Source: Spirilliplanes yamanashiensis
Lineage (GTDB): Bacteria > Actinomycetota > Actinomycetes > Mycobacteriales > Micromonosporaceae
Direction: 5' to 3'
Assembly: GCF_016863475.1 (NCBI RefSeq)
Contig: NZ_BOOY01000032.1
Span: 62,001-126,000 of the forward strand
DNA: 64,000 nucleotides
Under the pieces are notes generated by a model, which had not been told where the DNA came from, ran no database searches, and saw nothing but the letters and a program-made list of their open reading frames with translations. The position numbers and the translations under genes were made by a program. Positions 44,651 through 53,648 of this stretch are shown here, piece by piece (the first letter of the stretch is position 1; every line of letters starts with the position of its first letter).

Positions 44651-45369
44651 GCACCGAGCTGTGGGTGATCGTGCCGGCCTACGAGGAGGAGCGGCGCATC
44701 GAGGCGACGCTGCGGGCCCTGCGCGCCCAGACCGACCGCGACTTCACGCTGCTGGTGGTCGACAACGGCTCGGCGGACGCCACGGCGGACATCGCCCGCC
44801 GGTACGCCGACGAGGTGCTGGTCGAGCCCGAGAAGGGCGTCGGGTCGGCGGTGGACACCGGCTTCCGGCACGCCATCGCGCACGGCGCCCGGTTCCTGGT
44901 GCGCACCGACGCCGACTGCCTGCCCCGGCCGGGCTGGGTCGCCGCCGCGCGGGCCGCCCTGACCGAGCGCGGCGGGCTGGTCTGCGGCCACATCACCGCC
45001 CGCCGCGACGAGCACGGCCCGCTGGGCCGGCTCGTGTTCGCGGCGCTGGTGCGCACGGCGGCGGCGTTCGGGCGGCTGCGGCCCGCGCACCGCGACGCCG
45101 GCTACAAGGCGCCGTACCGGATGCACGCGGGCAACAACATGGCGATCACGGCGGAGCTGTACGAGGCGTGCGGCGGGATGCCGCGCCGCCCCTCCCCCAC
45201 CGACCGCACGTTCCTCAACCGGGTGCGGCGCACCACCGACGTCATCACGCACCGGCGCGACATGGTGGTGGAGAACTCGACCCGGCGGATCCGCGCGTAC
45301 GGGGTGGTGCGCACCGCCCGCTGGTACCTGGACCGGGGCGCCGGCGGCCTGACGGCGGACCCGCGCTGA
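44647..45369 (+). CDS. GT2 glycosyltransferase (first copy)
   Basis: This 240-residue GT-A glycosyltransferase has WVIVPAYEEERRIEATL, VVDNGSADATADIA and the metal-binding DAD at 88-90 in VRTDADCLPRPGW. There are no transmembrane helices, so it should act in the cytoplasm. It shares long blocks with the second GT2 of the operon (AQTDRDFTL, DTGFRHAIA, RTDADC-PRP-WVA), showing a tandem origin. GTGA overlap couples it to the OleA-like gene, and its stop overlaps the ligase ATG. Sugar donor and acceptor are unknown. Confidence 0.85.
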   Translation: MSTELWVIVPAYEEERRIEATLRALRAQTDRDFTLLVVDNGSADATADIARRYADEVLVEPEKGVGSAVDTGFRHAIAHGARFLVRTDADCLPRPGWVAAARAALTERGGLVCGHITARRDEHGPLGRLVFAALVRTAAAFGRLRPAHRDAGYKAPYRMHAGNNMAITAELYEACGGMPRRPSPTDRTFLNRVRRTTDVITHRRDMVVENSTRRIRAYGVVRTARWYLDRGAGGLTADPR

Positions 45370-46805
45370 TGCTGGACGAGCTGCTGACCGGGCTGCGGCC
45401 CGGCGACGACACCCCCGCGCTGCTGCGCGGCCGGCGGGTGCTGCGCCGCGGCGAGCTGGCCGAGCTGACCGGCGGGTACGCGGCGGCGCTGCACCGGCGC
45501 GGGCTCGGCCCCGGCGGCACCCTGGGGCTTGCGGTGCGGCCGGGGGCGCACGCGCTGGCGGTGCTGCTGGCGGCGTACCGGCTGGGGGTGCGGATCGCGG
45601 TGCTGGACCCGACGGCGGGCCCGGACGTGCTCACGGCCCGGCTCGCCGCGGCCCCGCCCGACCTGGTGGTGGCCGACGCGGCCGCGCAGGCGGTGGCGGG
45701 CTGGGCGGCGCCGCTGGCCCGCCGCGCCCACCTGGCGCTGCCGGACCTGGCGGCACTGGCGCCCACCGTCACGGCGGGCCGGCGGCTGCCCGGCTGCGCG
45801 CCGCGGCTGGCGCCCGAGGCGGGGCCGGCCCCGCGCCACGACGGCGACGGCGACGCCGTGGTGGTGTTCACCTCGGGCACCACGAGCCGGCCGCGCGCCG
45901 TCGTGCACACCCGGGCGAGCGTGTCGGCGGGCATGCGCGCCGCCCACGACCTGGTCCGGCCGCGGCCGGACGCGCCGGTGCTGGGCGGCACGTTCTTCGT
46001 GCTGGTGCCGGTGCTGGCCGCGGGCGCCCCGGTGGCGCTGCCGGCCCGGCGCCCCGCGGCGCTGGCCCGGCAGGCGGCGGCGCTGCGCCCGCAGGCCACC
46101 TACCTGACCCCGCCGCAGCTGCGGGCGGCGCTGGCGGCCGGCACCCGGTTCACCGGGCGCGTCTACAGCGGCTCCGCCCCGGTCGGGGCGCCGCTGCTGC
46201 GGGCGGTGCGGGCGGCGGGCGCCGACGAGGCGTGGTGCGTGTACGCGCTCACCGAGATGTTCCCCGCCGCCGCGGCCGAGGCCGCCGAGAAGGCGGCGTG
46301 GACGGGCGACGGCGACCTGGTCGGCGCGCCGCTGCCCGGGGTGCGCACCCGGCTGGCCGGCGACGGCGAGCTGCTGCTGGCCGGGCCGAACGCCGCCGAC
46401 CGCTACCTGGGCGAGGAGCCCGCCGAGTGGAAGCGCACCGGCGACGCGGCCCGGCTGGACGGCGGCCGCATCGTCCTGGCCGGACGGCTGAAGGACATGG
46501 TGCTGCGCGGCGCGGAGAACATCTACCCCGGCCTGTACGAGCCGTCGCTGCACGTGCCGGGCGTCGAGCTGGCCGTGCTGGTCGGCGTGCCCGGCGGCGA
46601 CGGCGACGAGCGGCTGGTCGCGGTCGTGCAGCCGGCGGGCGGGGCGGACCCGGCCGCGGTGCGCGCGGCGCTGCGCGGCCCGCTGGACCGGATGGGCGCC
46701 GCCCGGCCGGACGCCGTGGTGCTCGCCGCCGTCCCGCTCGCCGGGCGGTCCCGCAAGCCGGACCGGGCGGCGGCGGCCCGGCTCGCGGCGGAGCGGATCC
46801 GATGA
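45369..46805 (+). CDS. Adenylate-forming ligase, OleC-like candidate
   Basis: This 478-residue member of the acyl-CoA synthetase/ANL family has an unusual P-loop, VFTSGTTSRPRAVVH (about 166-180), where T-S-G-T-T-G-x-P-K-G is normal. It also shows YALTEMFP, RTGDAARLDGGRIVLAGRLK, RGAENIYP and a late GRSRKPDR that offers the catalytic Lys. In Ole and lipstatin-type pathways such a ligase turns a beta-hydroxy acid into a beta-lactone. The neighbours support that, but a CoA ligase or AMP-transfer role is possible. Coupled by TGATG and ATGA. Confidence 0.8.
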   Translation: MLDELLTGLRPGDDTPALLRGRRVLRRGELAELTGGYAAALHRRGLGPGGTLGLAVRPGAHALAVLLAAYRLGVRIAVLDPTAGPDVLTARLAAAPPDLVVADAAAQAVAGWAAPLARRAHLALPDLAALAPTVTAGRRLPGCAPRLAPEAGPAPRHDGDGDAVVVFTSGTTSRPRAVVHTRASVSAGMRAAHDLVRPRPDAPVLGGTFFVLVPVLAAGAPVALPARRPAALARQAAALRPQATYLTPPQLRAALAAGTRFTGRVYSGSAPVGAPLLRAVRAAGADEAWCVYALTEMFPAAAAEAAEKAAWTGDGDLVGAPLPGVRTRLAGDGELLLAGPNAADRYLGEEPAEWKRTGDAARLDGGRIVLAGRLKDMVLRGAENIYPGLYEPSLHVPGVELAVLVGVPGGDGDERLVAVVQPAGGADPAAVRAALRGPLDRMGAARPDAVVLAAVPLAGRSRKPDRAAAARLAAERIR

Positions 46806-47533
46806 GGCTCGCGGTGGTGGTGCCCGCCCACGACGAGGCGGCCGAGCTGCCCGGGCTGCTCGCCGCCCTGGCCGCGCAGACCGACCGCGACTTCACGCTG
46901 GTCGTGGTCGACAACGCGTCCACCGACGACACCGCGGCGATCGCGGCGGCGGCCGGCGCCCGGGTCGTCGCCGAGCCGGCGATGGGGGCCGGGACGGCCG
47001 CGGACACCGGGTTCCGGCACGCCATCGCCCTCGGCGCGACGGGGCTGCTGCGCACCGACGCCGACTGCCGGCCGCGGCCCGACTGGGTCGCCACCGCCCG
47101 GGGGCTGCTCGCCGGGGGCGCCGAGTTCGTGTGCGGGCGCAGCGTGCCCCGCCGCGACGAGCGGCCGTCCGCGCTGGAGCGGCACGCGTACCCGGCCGCG
47201 GTGCGGCTGGCCGCCCTGGCCGGCCGGTGGATCCAGCGCGACCCGGCGGCGCTGCACCCGTACGTGCTGGTGCACGGCCACAACATCGCCCTGACCGCCG
47301 ACCTGTACGTGCGCTGCGGCGGCGCCCCGCGCGAGCGGCTGGAGGACGGCGCCGAGGACGTCACCCTGCTCAACCGGGCCCGCCGGCACACCGCCGCGAT
47401 CCGCCGCGCGGAGCACCTCGTGGTGGAGTCCAGCCTGCGCCGGCTGCGGGCGTGGGGCGCCCGCCGCACCCTGCTGTGGCACTGGGACCGGCGGTGGCGG
47501 CCCGCCACCGCCGCGCAGGTGCACGTCCGGTGA
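46802..47533 (+). CDS. GT2 glycosyltransferase (second copy)
   Basis: This 243-residue paralogue of the first GT2 has LAVVVPAHDEAAELPGLL, VVDNASTDDTAAIA and DAD at 86-88 in LRTDADCRPRPDW, then VLVHGHNIALTADLYVRCGG. It keeps the same length and block order but differs in the C-terminal acceptor region (RERLEDGAEDVTLLNRARR). The two copies flank the ligase, so they probably add different sugars or act in sequence. ATGA and GTGA overlaps join it to both neighbours. Confidence 0.85.
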   Translation: MRLAVVVPAHDEAAELPGLLAALAAQTDRDFTLVVVDNASTDDTAAIAAAAGARVVAEPAMGAGTAADTGFRHAIALGATGLLRTDADCRPRPDWVATARGLLAGGAEFVCGRSVPRRDERPSALERHAYPAAVRLAALAGRWIQRDPAALHPYVLVHGHNIALTADLYVRCGGAPRERLEDGAEDVTLLNRARRHTAAIRRAEHLVVESSLRRLRAWGARRTLLWHWDRRWRPATAAQVHVR

Positions 47534-48597
47534 GCCACGCCCGGGCCCGGCGCCGTGACCGGCGCGTCTACCTGCTCAGCCACCCGGTGCTGTTCGGCCT
47601 GCTGGCGGCCACCCGCGCCGCGCCCGTGCGGCGGGTCGGCGGGACGGTGCTGGTGCACGGCCGCGACGCCTATGCCGAGGCGCTGACCCGGCTGCCGCTG
47701 GACCGCACCGCCGAGGGCACCACGGGCGGCGCGGCGAGCCGGCTGGCGGGCGGCGGGCTGCTGTTCGACCAGGACGGCGACGCGCACCGCCGCACCCGCC
47801 GCCAGGTCGCCGAACTGCTCGGCGCCGCGGGCACGGACCGGCTGCGCCCGGTGTGGACGGCGCTGCTGGCCGAGCGGCTGGCGCCGCTGCGCTCCGGCGG
47901 CGCCGTCGACCTGGTGCCCGTGGCGGCCGAGCTGGCCGGGGCGACCGCCGTCGCGCTGCTGGGGCTGCGGGTGCCGCCGGTCGCGCTGGCCGCCGCGGCC
48001 CGCCGGGTCGGCGCGACGGCGGCCCGGGCGCACCTGCCCGGCCCGCACCGGCTGCCCGGCCCGCACCGGGCCCGGACGGAACGGCGCCTGGCGGAGGCCG
48101 CCGCCGACCTGGCCGCGCTGGCCGGCGGCGACCCGCTCGCCGTGATGCTGGCGGTGGCCGCCGTGAACACGACGGTCGCGGCGCTGCCGCGGGCGGTGGC
48201 GTGGTGCGCCGACGCGCGGCTGTGGGACCACGACGCGGCGGCGCTGGCCGGTGAGCTGATGCGGGTGGTCGCGCCGACGCCGCTGCTGCCCCGGGTGGCC
48301 GCGGCGGACGGGACGGTGGGCGGCTGCCCGGTGCGCGCCGGCGACCGGCTGGCGCTGGTGGCCCGGCACGCCGTCGGCGCGCACACCCGCGACCCGGACC
48401 CGGCCGACCCGGCGCCCGCCCGCGTCGCGCACCTCGTCTTCGGGGCGGGCGCGCACGCCTGCCCGGGCGCCCGGATGGCCCGGCTGCAGCTCACCGACGT
48501 GCTGGCGGCACTGGCCCCGCACCGCCCGGCCGTGGTGCGCGCCCGGGCGGACCGGCGCGCGGCCCTGCCCGGCTGGGCGTCGCTGGTGGTCCGGTGA
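47530..48597 (+). CDS. Cytochrome P450, short and atypical
   Basis: This 355-residue P450 is shorter than the usual 400. The heme loop FGAGAHACPGA is canonical with Cys311 as ligand. The ExxR pair is Glu242-Arg245 (ELMR), and the C-helix DGDAHRRTRRQV is present. The I-helix stretch I read as AAVNTT (210-215) lacks the usual acidic residue before the Thr, so oxygen activation may differ. An 18-bp tandem duplication encodes LPGPHR twice (169-180). It probably oxidises the lipid or sugar product of the operon. GTGA overlaps both sides. Confidence 0.88.
   Translation: MSHARARRRDRRVYLLSHPVLFGLLAATRAAPVRRVGGTVLVHGRDAYAEALTRLPLDRTAEGTTGGAASRLAGGGLLFDQDGDAHRRTRRQVAELLGAAGTDRLRPVWTALLAERLAPLRSGGAVDLVPVAAELAGATAVALLGLRVPPVALAAAARRVGATAARAHLPGPHRLPGPHRARTERRLAEAAADLAALAGGDPLAVMLAVAAVNTTVAALPRAVAWCADARLWDHDAAALAGELMRVVAPTPLLPRVAAADGTVGGCPVRAGDRLALVARHAVGAHTRDPDPADPAPARVAHLVFGAGAHACPGARMARLQLTDVLAALAPHRPAVVRARADRRAALPGWASLVVR
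48034..48069 (+). repeat. Perfect 18-bp tandem duplication inside the P450 gene
   Basis: The unit CTGCCCGGCCCGCACCGG occurs twice without mismatch, adding LPGPHR to the protein in the region before the I-helix. It keeps the frame. Confidence 0.9.
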
Positions 48598-49517
48598 GCC
48601 CGCTGGCGGGGGTGCGGGTGGCGGTCACCGGGGCCAGCGGGTTCTGCGGGGCCGCCGTGGCCCGGCTCGCCGCGGCCGCCGGCGCCGACGTGGTGTGCCT
48701 CGGCCGCCGGCCGGGACCGGTCGGCGCCCACGTGCCGTGGGACGCGTCGGCGCACCCGCCGGACCTGACCGGCGCCGACGTCGTGGTGCACCTGGCCGCC
48801 GCCGTGGGCGACCCGGGGCGCGGCGCGGCGGCCGAGGCGGCGTTCCGCGCGGTCAACGTCGACGGCACCGCGCGGCTGCTGGACGCCGCCGCCGGGCGCA
48901 GGGTGGTGTGGGTGGGCAGCGCGAGCGCGTACCGGCCGGGCCCGTACGCCGCGCCGGTCGGCGAGGACCACCCGCGTGACGCCCAGCGCAGCGCGTACGG
49001 GCGCACCAAGGCGGCCGGCGACGCGCTGGCCCTGGCCGCCGGGGCGGTGGTGCTGCGCCCGCGCGCCGTCTACGGCGACGGCGACCGGCACCTGCTGCCC
49101 CGGCTGCGGGCCGCGGCGCGCGGCGGCCGGGTGCTGCTGCCGGGGCCGGACGTGCCGATGAGCCTGACCGCCGTGGGCAACCTGGCCGGCGCGTGCCTGG
49201 CGGCGCTGCGCTGGCCGGCCGGGGCGTACAACGTGGCGGACGCGCGGGCGTACCGGCGCGACGCGGTGGTGGCCGCCGCCACGGGGGTGCCCGTGCGGCA
49301 CGTCCCGGCCGGGCTCGCCCGGGCGGCGGCGGCCGGCGCCACGGCGTGGGCGTCGCTCACCGGCGCCGCGCCGGCGCTGACCCGGTACGCCGTCGACCAG
49401 CTCACCGATGGGATGGTGCTGGACACCGCTAAGGCCCGGGCCACCGGCTGGGCGCCCCGGGAGACCTTCGAGGAGTTCGTCAGTCGGTGTACAGGACCCC
49501 GGAGCGGGCCACCGTGA
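48594..49517 (+). CDS. OleD-like NAD(P)-dependent SDR (3beta-HSD/epimerase family)
   Basis: This 307-residue extended SDR has TGASGFCGAAVARL at residues 12-25, HLAAAVGDPGRG, NVDGTARLLDAA, VGSASAYRPG and the catalytic YGRTKAAGD (Tyr-x3-Lys). Pieces such as PRAVYGDGDRHLLPRL match the 3-beta-HSD branch to which OleD and LstD belong; these reduce the 2-alkyl-3-ketoacid made by OleA. It is the last gene of the operon and overlaps the convergent Fn3 gene by 38 bp. A nucleotide-sugar epimerase is the main alternative, given two GT2 genes in the operon. Confidence 0.8.
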   Translation: MSPLAGVRVAVTGASGFCGAAVARLAAAAGADVVCLGRRPGPVGAHVPWDASAHPPDLTGADVVVHLAAAVGDPGRGAAAEAAFRAVNVDGTARLLDAAAGRRVVWVGSASAYRPGPYAAPVGEDHPRDAQRSAYGRTKAAGDALALAAGAVVLRPRAVYGDGDRHLLPRLRAAARGGRVLLPGPDVPMSLTAVGNLAGACLAALRWPAGAYNVADARAYRRDAVVAAATGVPVRHVPAGLARAAAAGATAWASLTGAAPALTRYAVDQLTDGMVLDTAKARATGWAPRETFEEFVSRCTGPRSGPP

Positions 49518-50082
49518 CGGTGCGGTTGCCGTCGCTGTTGTAGGCCTTCGACACGGCGTCGACGGAGAACATGTACGGCGCGCCGCGGTCCAAGCCGGTG
49601 ATCGTGGCGGTGAGGGTGCGGCACGGCGCGCCGGGCTGCACGGTCACCCAGTCGAGGTCCGGCTGCTGCCCGGTCACCAGCACCTGCGGCAGCGCGGTCA
49701 GCTTGTACTCCACCAGGTCGGGGTCGCCGGGGTTGAACCAGCTGACGGTGGCGGTGCCGGCGCCCGCCTCGACGGTGAGCCCGGCGATCTGGCCGAACGT
49801 CAGCACGCCCTCGCACGCCCCGGTGGGGCTGGGCGCCGCGGTGGGCGTGGCCTGCGGCGCGAACGTGAACGTGGGCGACGGGCTGGGCGAGCCGGCCGGG
49901 CGCGGCGAGGCCGAGGCGACCCGCTTGCCCTGGTCGACGACGATCCAGCTCTCCCCCTCGTCACCCGGGGCGGCCTCCGCGGCCGCGCCGCCACCGAAGT
50001 CGGCGAAGAACACGGCCCACCCGGTGAACAACGCCAGCACGACGCCGATCGCCAGTACGCCGATCTCCACGCGGCCCCGCAT
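49480..50082 (-). CDS. Membrane-anchored Fn3-domain protein
   Basis: This 200-residue protein has an N-terminal transmembrane helix (about 6-27), a Ser/Pro/Thr-rich spacer (60-90, with SPSPSPTFTFAP-like sequence) and one extracellular Fn3-type domain (95-200). The domain holds two Cys (GACEGVLTF and APCRTLTA) that may pair. No enzyme domain is present, so it probably binds a surface component. GGAGGT lies 6 nt before the ATG. Confidence 0.8.
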   Translation of the reverse strand: MRGRVEIGVLAIGVVLALFTGWAVFFADFGGGAAAEAAPGDEGESWIVVDQGKRVASASPRPAGSPSPSPTFTFAPQATPTAAPSPTGACEGVLTFGQIAGLTVEAGAGTATVSWFNPGDPDLVEYKLTALPQVLVTGQQPDLDWVTVQPGAPCRTLTATITGLDRGAPYMFSVDAVSKAYNSDGNRTVTVARSGVLYTD

Positions 50083-50162
50083 GCCCGCACCTCCGTCTCC
50101 CGGCGGGCGCCTGTCGCCCGGCCGTACCGTTCGATCGGCGGGCGGGAGCGGGACCTGACGGT

Positions 50163-50843
50163 TCAGCCGGTTGCGGGCCGGTACATCGCGGTGGCGCGGC
50201 GGGCCAGGTCGGCCGCGGCGGCCGAGTTGGCCCACGAGCCGAGCAGCACCGCCGCCCCCGGGATGACCTTGGCGGCCATCCGCTTCGCGGCGCCCACCCC
50301 GGCCATCCGGGCCAGCCGCCCGCCGAGCTGGAGCATCACCCGGCCGATCGGCCGGCCGGACGAGGAGCTGAACAGGGCGCTGGCGCGTTCCCGGCCGGCG
50401 GCGACGCCCAGCGCCACCCGGGCGGTCTCGGCGATGCGGTGCACCTTCTGCAGCACCAGCAGGTCGACGGCCCGGTCGCCGCTGGTCGGGTCGACGCCGT
50501 AGGCGGCGGCGATGTGCAGCGCCATCCGGCACTGGGTCCAGGCGAGCACCCCCACGTCAACGACGGCCCCGGGCAGGCCGGCCGCCCCGCTCATCGCGCC
50601 GGACAGCCGGGCGTGCGTGGTGAACCGGCGTACCGCCAGCTGGGCCAGGGCGTCGGGCGTGATGCCGGGCTGCTGCGCGCGGCTGCGCTCGGCCCACGCC
50701 TGCGCCTGCGGGCCCAGCCGGCGGACGGCCTCGAGCGCGAGGTGCTCCGGGGCGTACTGCGGGTCGGCCTTCATCCGGTCCCACAGGCGCCCGGGCGGGC
50801 CCTGGTCGTCGACGCCTGTTCCGGCGGGGAGGGGGTCGGTCAC
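50163..50843 (-). CDS. EcsC family protein
   Basis: This 226-residue protein fits the EcsC family: PEHLALEAVRRLGPQAQAWAE at the start, then SGAMSGAAGLPGAVVDVGVLAWTQCRMALHIAAAYGVD in parts, LVLQKVHRIAETA and a late AKRMAAKVIPGAAVLLG. EcsC of Bacillus lies with an ABC transporter, but the protein has no known activity. It has amphipathic, membrane-seeking helices. GTG start at 50843. Confidence 0.8.
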   Translation of the reverse strand: MTDPLPAGTGVDDQGPPGRLWDRMKADPQYAPEHLALEAVRRLGPQAQAWAERSRAQQPGITPDALAQLAVRRFTTHARLSGAMSGAAGLPGAVVDVGVLAWTQCRMALHIAAAYGVDPTSGDRAVDLLVLQKVHRIAETARVALGVAAGRERASALFSSSSGRPIGRVMLQLGGRLARMAGVGAAKRMAAKVIPGAAVLLGSWANSAAAADLARRATAMYRPATG

Positions 50844-50943
50844 GGGGCGCTCCGGTTTCGCTGGGGAGGGGTGGCCGCCATTGTGCCGGGCGGGCGCACG
50901 CCGCCCGGCGGACCGGCGGAGCCGGGTGTCCCGGCGGGCGCGC

Positions 50944-51090
50944 TCAGCGGCGGCCCTGGAAGCGGGCCAGCAGGCGGCGCAGCTTCGCCTGGTTCTCGGG
51001 CTTGGCTAGCTGGCGCTGGCCCTCGCTGATGGCCCGCCGGCCGGCGGGGCTGCGCAGGAACTGCTGGATGCGCTGGGTCAGGGAGGCCAT
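50944..51090 (-). CDS. Conserved 48-residue basic protein
   Basis: This small gene encodes MASLTQRIQQFLRSPAGRRA and a further basic, helical stretch (RQLAKPENQAKLRRLLARF). Support comes from a strong ribosome binding site (AAAGGA 8-9 nt upstream), a high-GC third-position pattern and similarity in style to short actinobacterial proteins with FLRSP-GRR motifs. It could be an amphipathic helix that binds membrane or nucleic acid. Function unknown. Confidence 0.7.
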   Translation of the reverse strand: MASLTQRIQQFLRSPAGRRAISEGQRQLAKPENQAKLRRLLARFQGRR

Positions 51091-51250
51091 GGGGGTTCCT
51101 TTCGCCGGGACCGGTCCCCTCAAATGTGCAGCCCGGCAGGTCCCACGACAAGCCGGACCGGCCGGCCCATCCGCTCAGGGCGCCGGTCGGGTGTCCGATA
51201 GGCCTGCGAGGCGGAGGGTCCGCCCGGGCACAGCGGAGGGCGACGGGTCC

Positions 51251-53584
51251 ATGGCAGCCGAGCAGGTGCAGCGCCTCCGGGTCACGCCCGTGCTGGCCGG
51301 CGCCGTGCTGGCCGTCGCCTGGACCGCCGCGTACTGCGTGGTGAACGGGACCGCGACGGTGCTGCCGCCGATCCTGGGCTGGCCCGGCGCGTCGCTCGCC
51401 ACCCTGATGGCGATGATCGGCTGCCTGCGGGTGACCCGGTCGCCGAAGCTGACCGAGGCCACCCGCCGGCTCTGGCTGCACCTAAGCATCGTCACCGGGC
51501 TGGTGGTGGTGGCGACGGTGAGCAACGCCTACGACTCCGCCGCCGGCCCGTACGCCCCCACCCAGCAGCCGGGGCCGGTCACCGCGGCCGGCTACGTCAC
51601 GGCCATGTTCGCCGTGCTGTGGGCGCTGCTGCGGCTGCCCGTCGGCCCGCGCCGGCGCAGCGGCCGGCTGGGCCGTTTCCTGCTCGACGCGGGCGCCGTC
51701 GTCATCTGCGCCGGCGTGGCCGCGTTCTTCGCCGCCACCCGCTCCGGCGACGCCTGGACCACCTCCACCCGGCTGCTGGTGCCCGTCGTCGGTTTCGTGG
51801 TGCTCGGCCTGGTCGTCGCGCTCGCCTTCACCAAGGTGGCGATCAGCGGCTTCGGCGACGTGGACCGCTGGTCGATCCGGCTGCTGGCCGGCGCCACGCT
51901 GGCCGGCGGCGTCGCCAGCGGCGTGTCGCCGTCGCTGGTCGTCGGCGAGCCGCAGCTCAACAGCGCGATGCTCGCCATCCCGGGCGTCATGTGCGTGGTG
52001 GCGTTCGCCGCCGACCGGCAGTGGCGCGCCGCCGGGGTGCCGCAGCCGCCGCGGGTGCGCCGCCCGTACTCCCTGGTGCCGTACGCGGCGGTGGCCGCGA
52101 CCGACGGCCTGCTGCTGGTGGTGGCGGCGGAGGCCGGGCCCACGACGCTGGTCGTCGCGGCGGCGGTGGTCGCGCTGACCGCCCTGGTGGTGGTCCGGCA
52201 GGTGCTGGCGCTGTGCCACAACCGGCGGCTGCTCGACCGCGTCGACGCCAACCTGGTCGAGATGAACCGCTACCAGGCGGAGCTGACCCACCGCGCCAAC
52301 CACGACGCCCTGACCGGCCTGCCGAACCGCGCCCTGTACGAGCAGGAGTCGCAGCGGATGCTGGACGGGCTGGCCCAGCTCGGCACGCTCGGCGTGGCCC
52401 TGATCGACCTGGACGACTTCAAGGCCGTCAACGACCGGCTCGGCCACACCGTCGGCGACATGCTGCTCGTCGGGGTGGCCCAGCGGCTGCGGGAGTGCCT
52501 GCGCCGCTTCGACATCGTCGCCCGGCTCGGCGGCGACGAGTTCGCCCTGCTGCTGCCCGGCCTGAGCGGCACCGAGGCGGCGGCCGTGCTGGACCGGGTG
52601 CAGGCGGCGCTGGCCCGCCCGGTGCACGCCGCCGGCCACGACCTGCTGATCCGGGCGAGCATCGGGCTGGCCGAGGCCCGCCCCGGCCTGGAGGCGGCGG
52701 AGCTGCTGCGCCGCGCCGACCTGGCCATGTACGCGGCGAAGGAGCGCGGCAAGGGCCGCTACGCCGTCTACGACGCGGAGCTGGAGCAGCACCACGCGCT
52801 GGACGCCCAGCTCGGCGCGGAGCTGCGCCAGGCGCTCGACGCGGGCGGCTTCTCGCTGGTCTACCAGCCGATCGTGCACGCCCCGGACGGCGAGTGGGCG
52901 AGCCTGGAGACGCTGGTGCGCTGGCACCACCCGGAGCGGGGCACGATCCCGCCCGACACGTTCATCCGGATCGCGGAGCGCACGGGCCTCATCGTGCCGC
53001 TGGGCGACTGGATCATGCGGACCGCCTGCCGGCAGGCGGCGGACTGGCTGGACCGCTTCGGCGACGCCGCGCCCCCGGCGGTCGCGGTCAACGTGTCGGC
53101 GCGCCAGCTGCGCGAGCCGGGCTTCGCCGTGGACGTGGCGCAGGCCCTGCACGCCGCCGGCCTCGCCCCGGACCGGCTGACGGTCGAGGTGACCGAGACG
53201 GCGGTGTTCGAGGGCGGCAGCACGCTGGACACCCTGCACGCCCTGGCGGACCTCGGGGTGGGCATCGCCCTGGACGACTTCGGCACCGGCCACTCGTCGC
53301 TCGGCCTGCTGCGCACCTGCCCCGCGCAGACGCTGAAGCTGGACAAGTCCTTCGTCGACAGCATCTGCGGCGGGTCGCAGGAGTCGGTGATCGCGGCCGC
53401 CCTCATCCAGATCACCGACGGGCTGCACCTGGACGCCGTGGCGGAGGGCGTGGAGACCGCGGAGCAGGCGGCGGCGCTGCGCCGGCTGGGCTACCGGTAC
53501 CTGCAGGGGTACCTGTTCGCCCGGCCGATGACGCCGGACTTGGTCGAGGCGCGGCTGCACGCGGGGCACCGGCAGGCGGCCTGA
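51251..53584 (+). CDS. Membrane GGDEF-EAL cyclic-di-GMP enzyme
   Basis: This 777-residue protein has about eight N-terminal transmembrane helices (10-320), then a linker helix, a GGDEF domain (about 340-500) with [10 protein letters not shown] and [11 protein letters not shown], and an EAL domain (about 520-770). The EAL signature reads ETL ([10 protein letters not shown]) but keeps the metal Glu; [29 protein letters not shown] and LQGYLFARP are intact. Both activities are possible. The gene lies just upstream of a chemoreceptor in the same direction, which suggests linked control of motility or adhesion. Confidence 0.93.
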   Translation: MAAEQVQRLRVTPVLAGAVLAVAWTAAYCVVNGTATVLPPILGWPGASLATLMAMIGCLRVTRSPKLTEATRRLWLHLSIVTGLVVVATVSNAYDSAAGPYAPTQQPGPVTAAGYVTAMFAVLWALLRLPVGPRRRSGRLGRFLLDAGAVVICAGVAAFFAATRSGDAWTTSTRLLVPVVGFVVLGLVVALAFTKVAISGFGDVDRWSIRLLAGATLAGGVASGVSPSLVVGEPQLNSAMLAIPGVMCVVAFAADRQWRAAGVPQPPRVRRPYSLVPYAAVAATDGLLLVVAAEAGPTTLVVAAAVVALTALVVVRQVLALCHNRRLLDRVDANLVEMNRYQAELTHRANHDALTGLPNRALYEQESQRMLDGLAQLGTLGVALIDLDDFKAVNDRLGHTVGDMLLVGVAQRLRECLRRFDIVARLGGDEFALLLPGLSGTEAAAVLDRVQAALARPVHAAGHDLLIRASIGLAEARPGLEAAELLRRADLAMYAAKERGKGRYAVYDAELEQHHALDAQLGAELRQALDAGGFSLVYQPIVHAPDGEWASLETLVRWHHPERGTIPPDTFIRIAERTGLIVPLGDWIMRTACRQAADWLDRFGDAAPPAVAVNVSARQLREPGFAVDVAQALHAAGLAPDRLTVEVTETAVFEGGSTLDTLHALADLGVGIALDDFGTGHSSLGLLRTCPAQTLKLDKSFVDSICGGSQESVIAAALIQITDGLHLDAVAEGVETAEQAAALRRLGYRYLQGYLFARPMTPDLVEARLHAGHRQAA

Positions 53585-53648
53585 AAAGGTCGGACCGCTG
53601 GTCTGGGCATTGAGGCCTCGTCCGCACGCCGGTTTGTGCGAAATTACG

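Noticed and set aside
44647-49517. Reading the glycosyltransferase and SDR genes as a nucleotide-sugar or cell-wall polymer cluster
   Set aside because: No sugar nucleotidylyltransferase, polymerase or membrane export gene is present, and the overlapping thiolase, ligase and P450 genes point to lipid-type chemistry. It remains the main alternative for the SDR.
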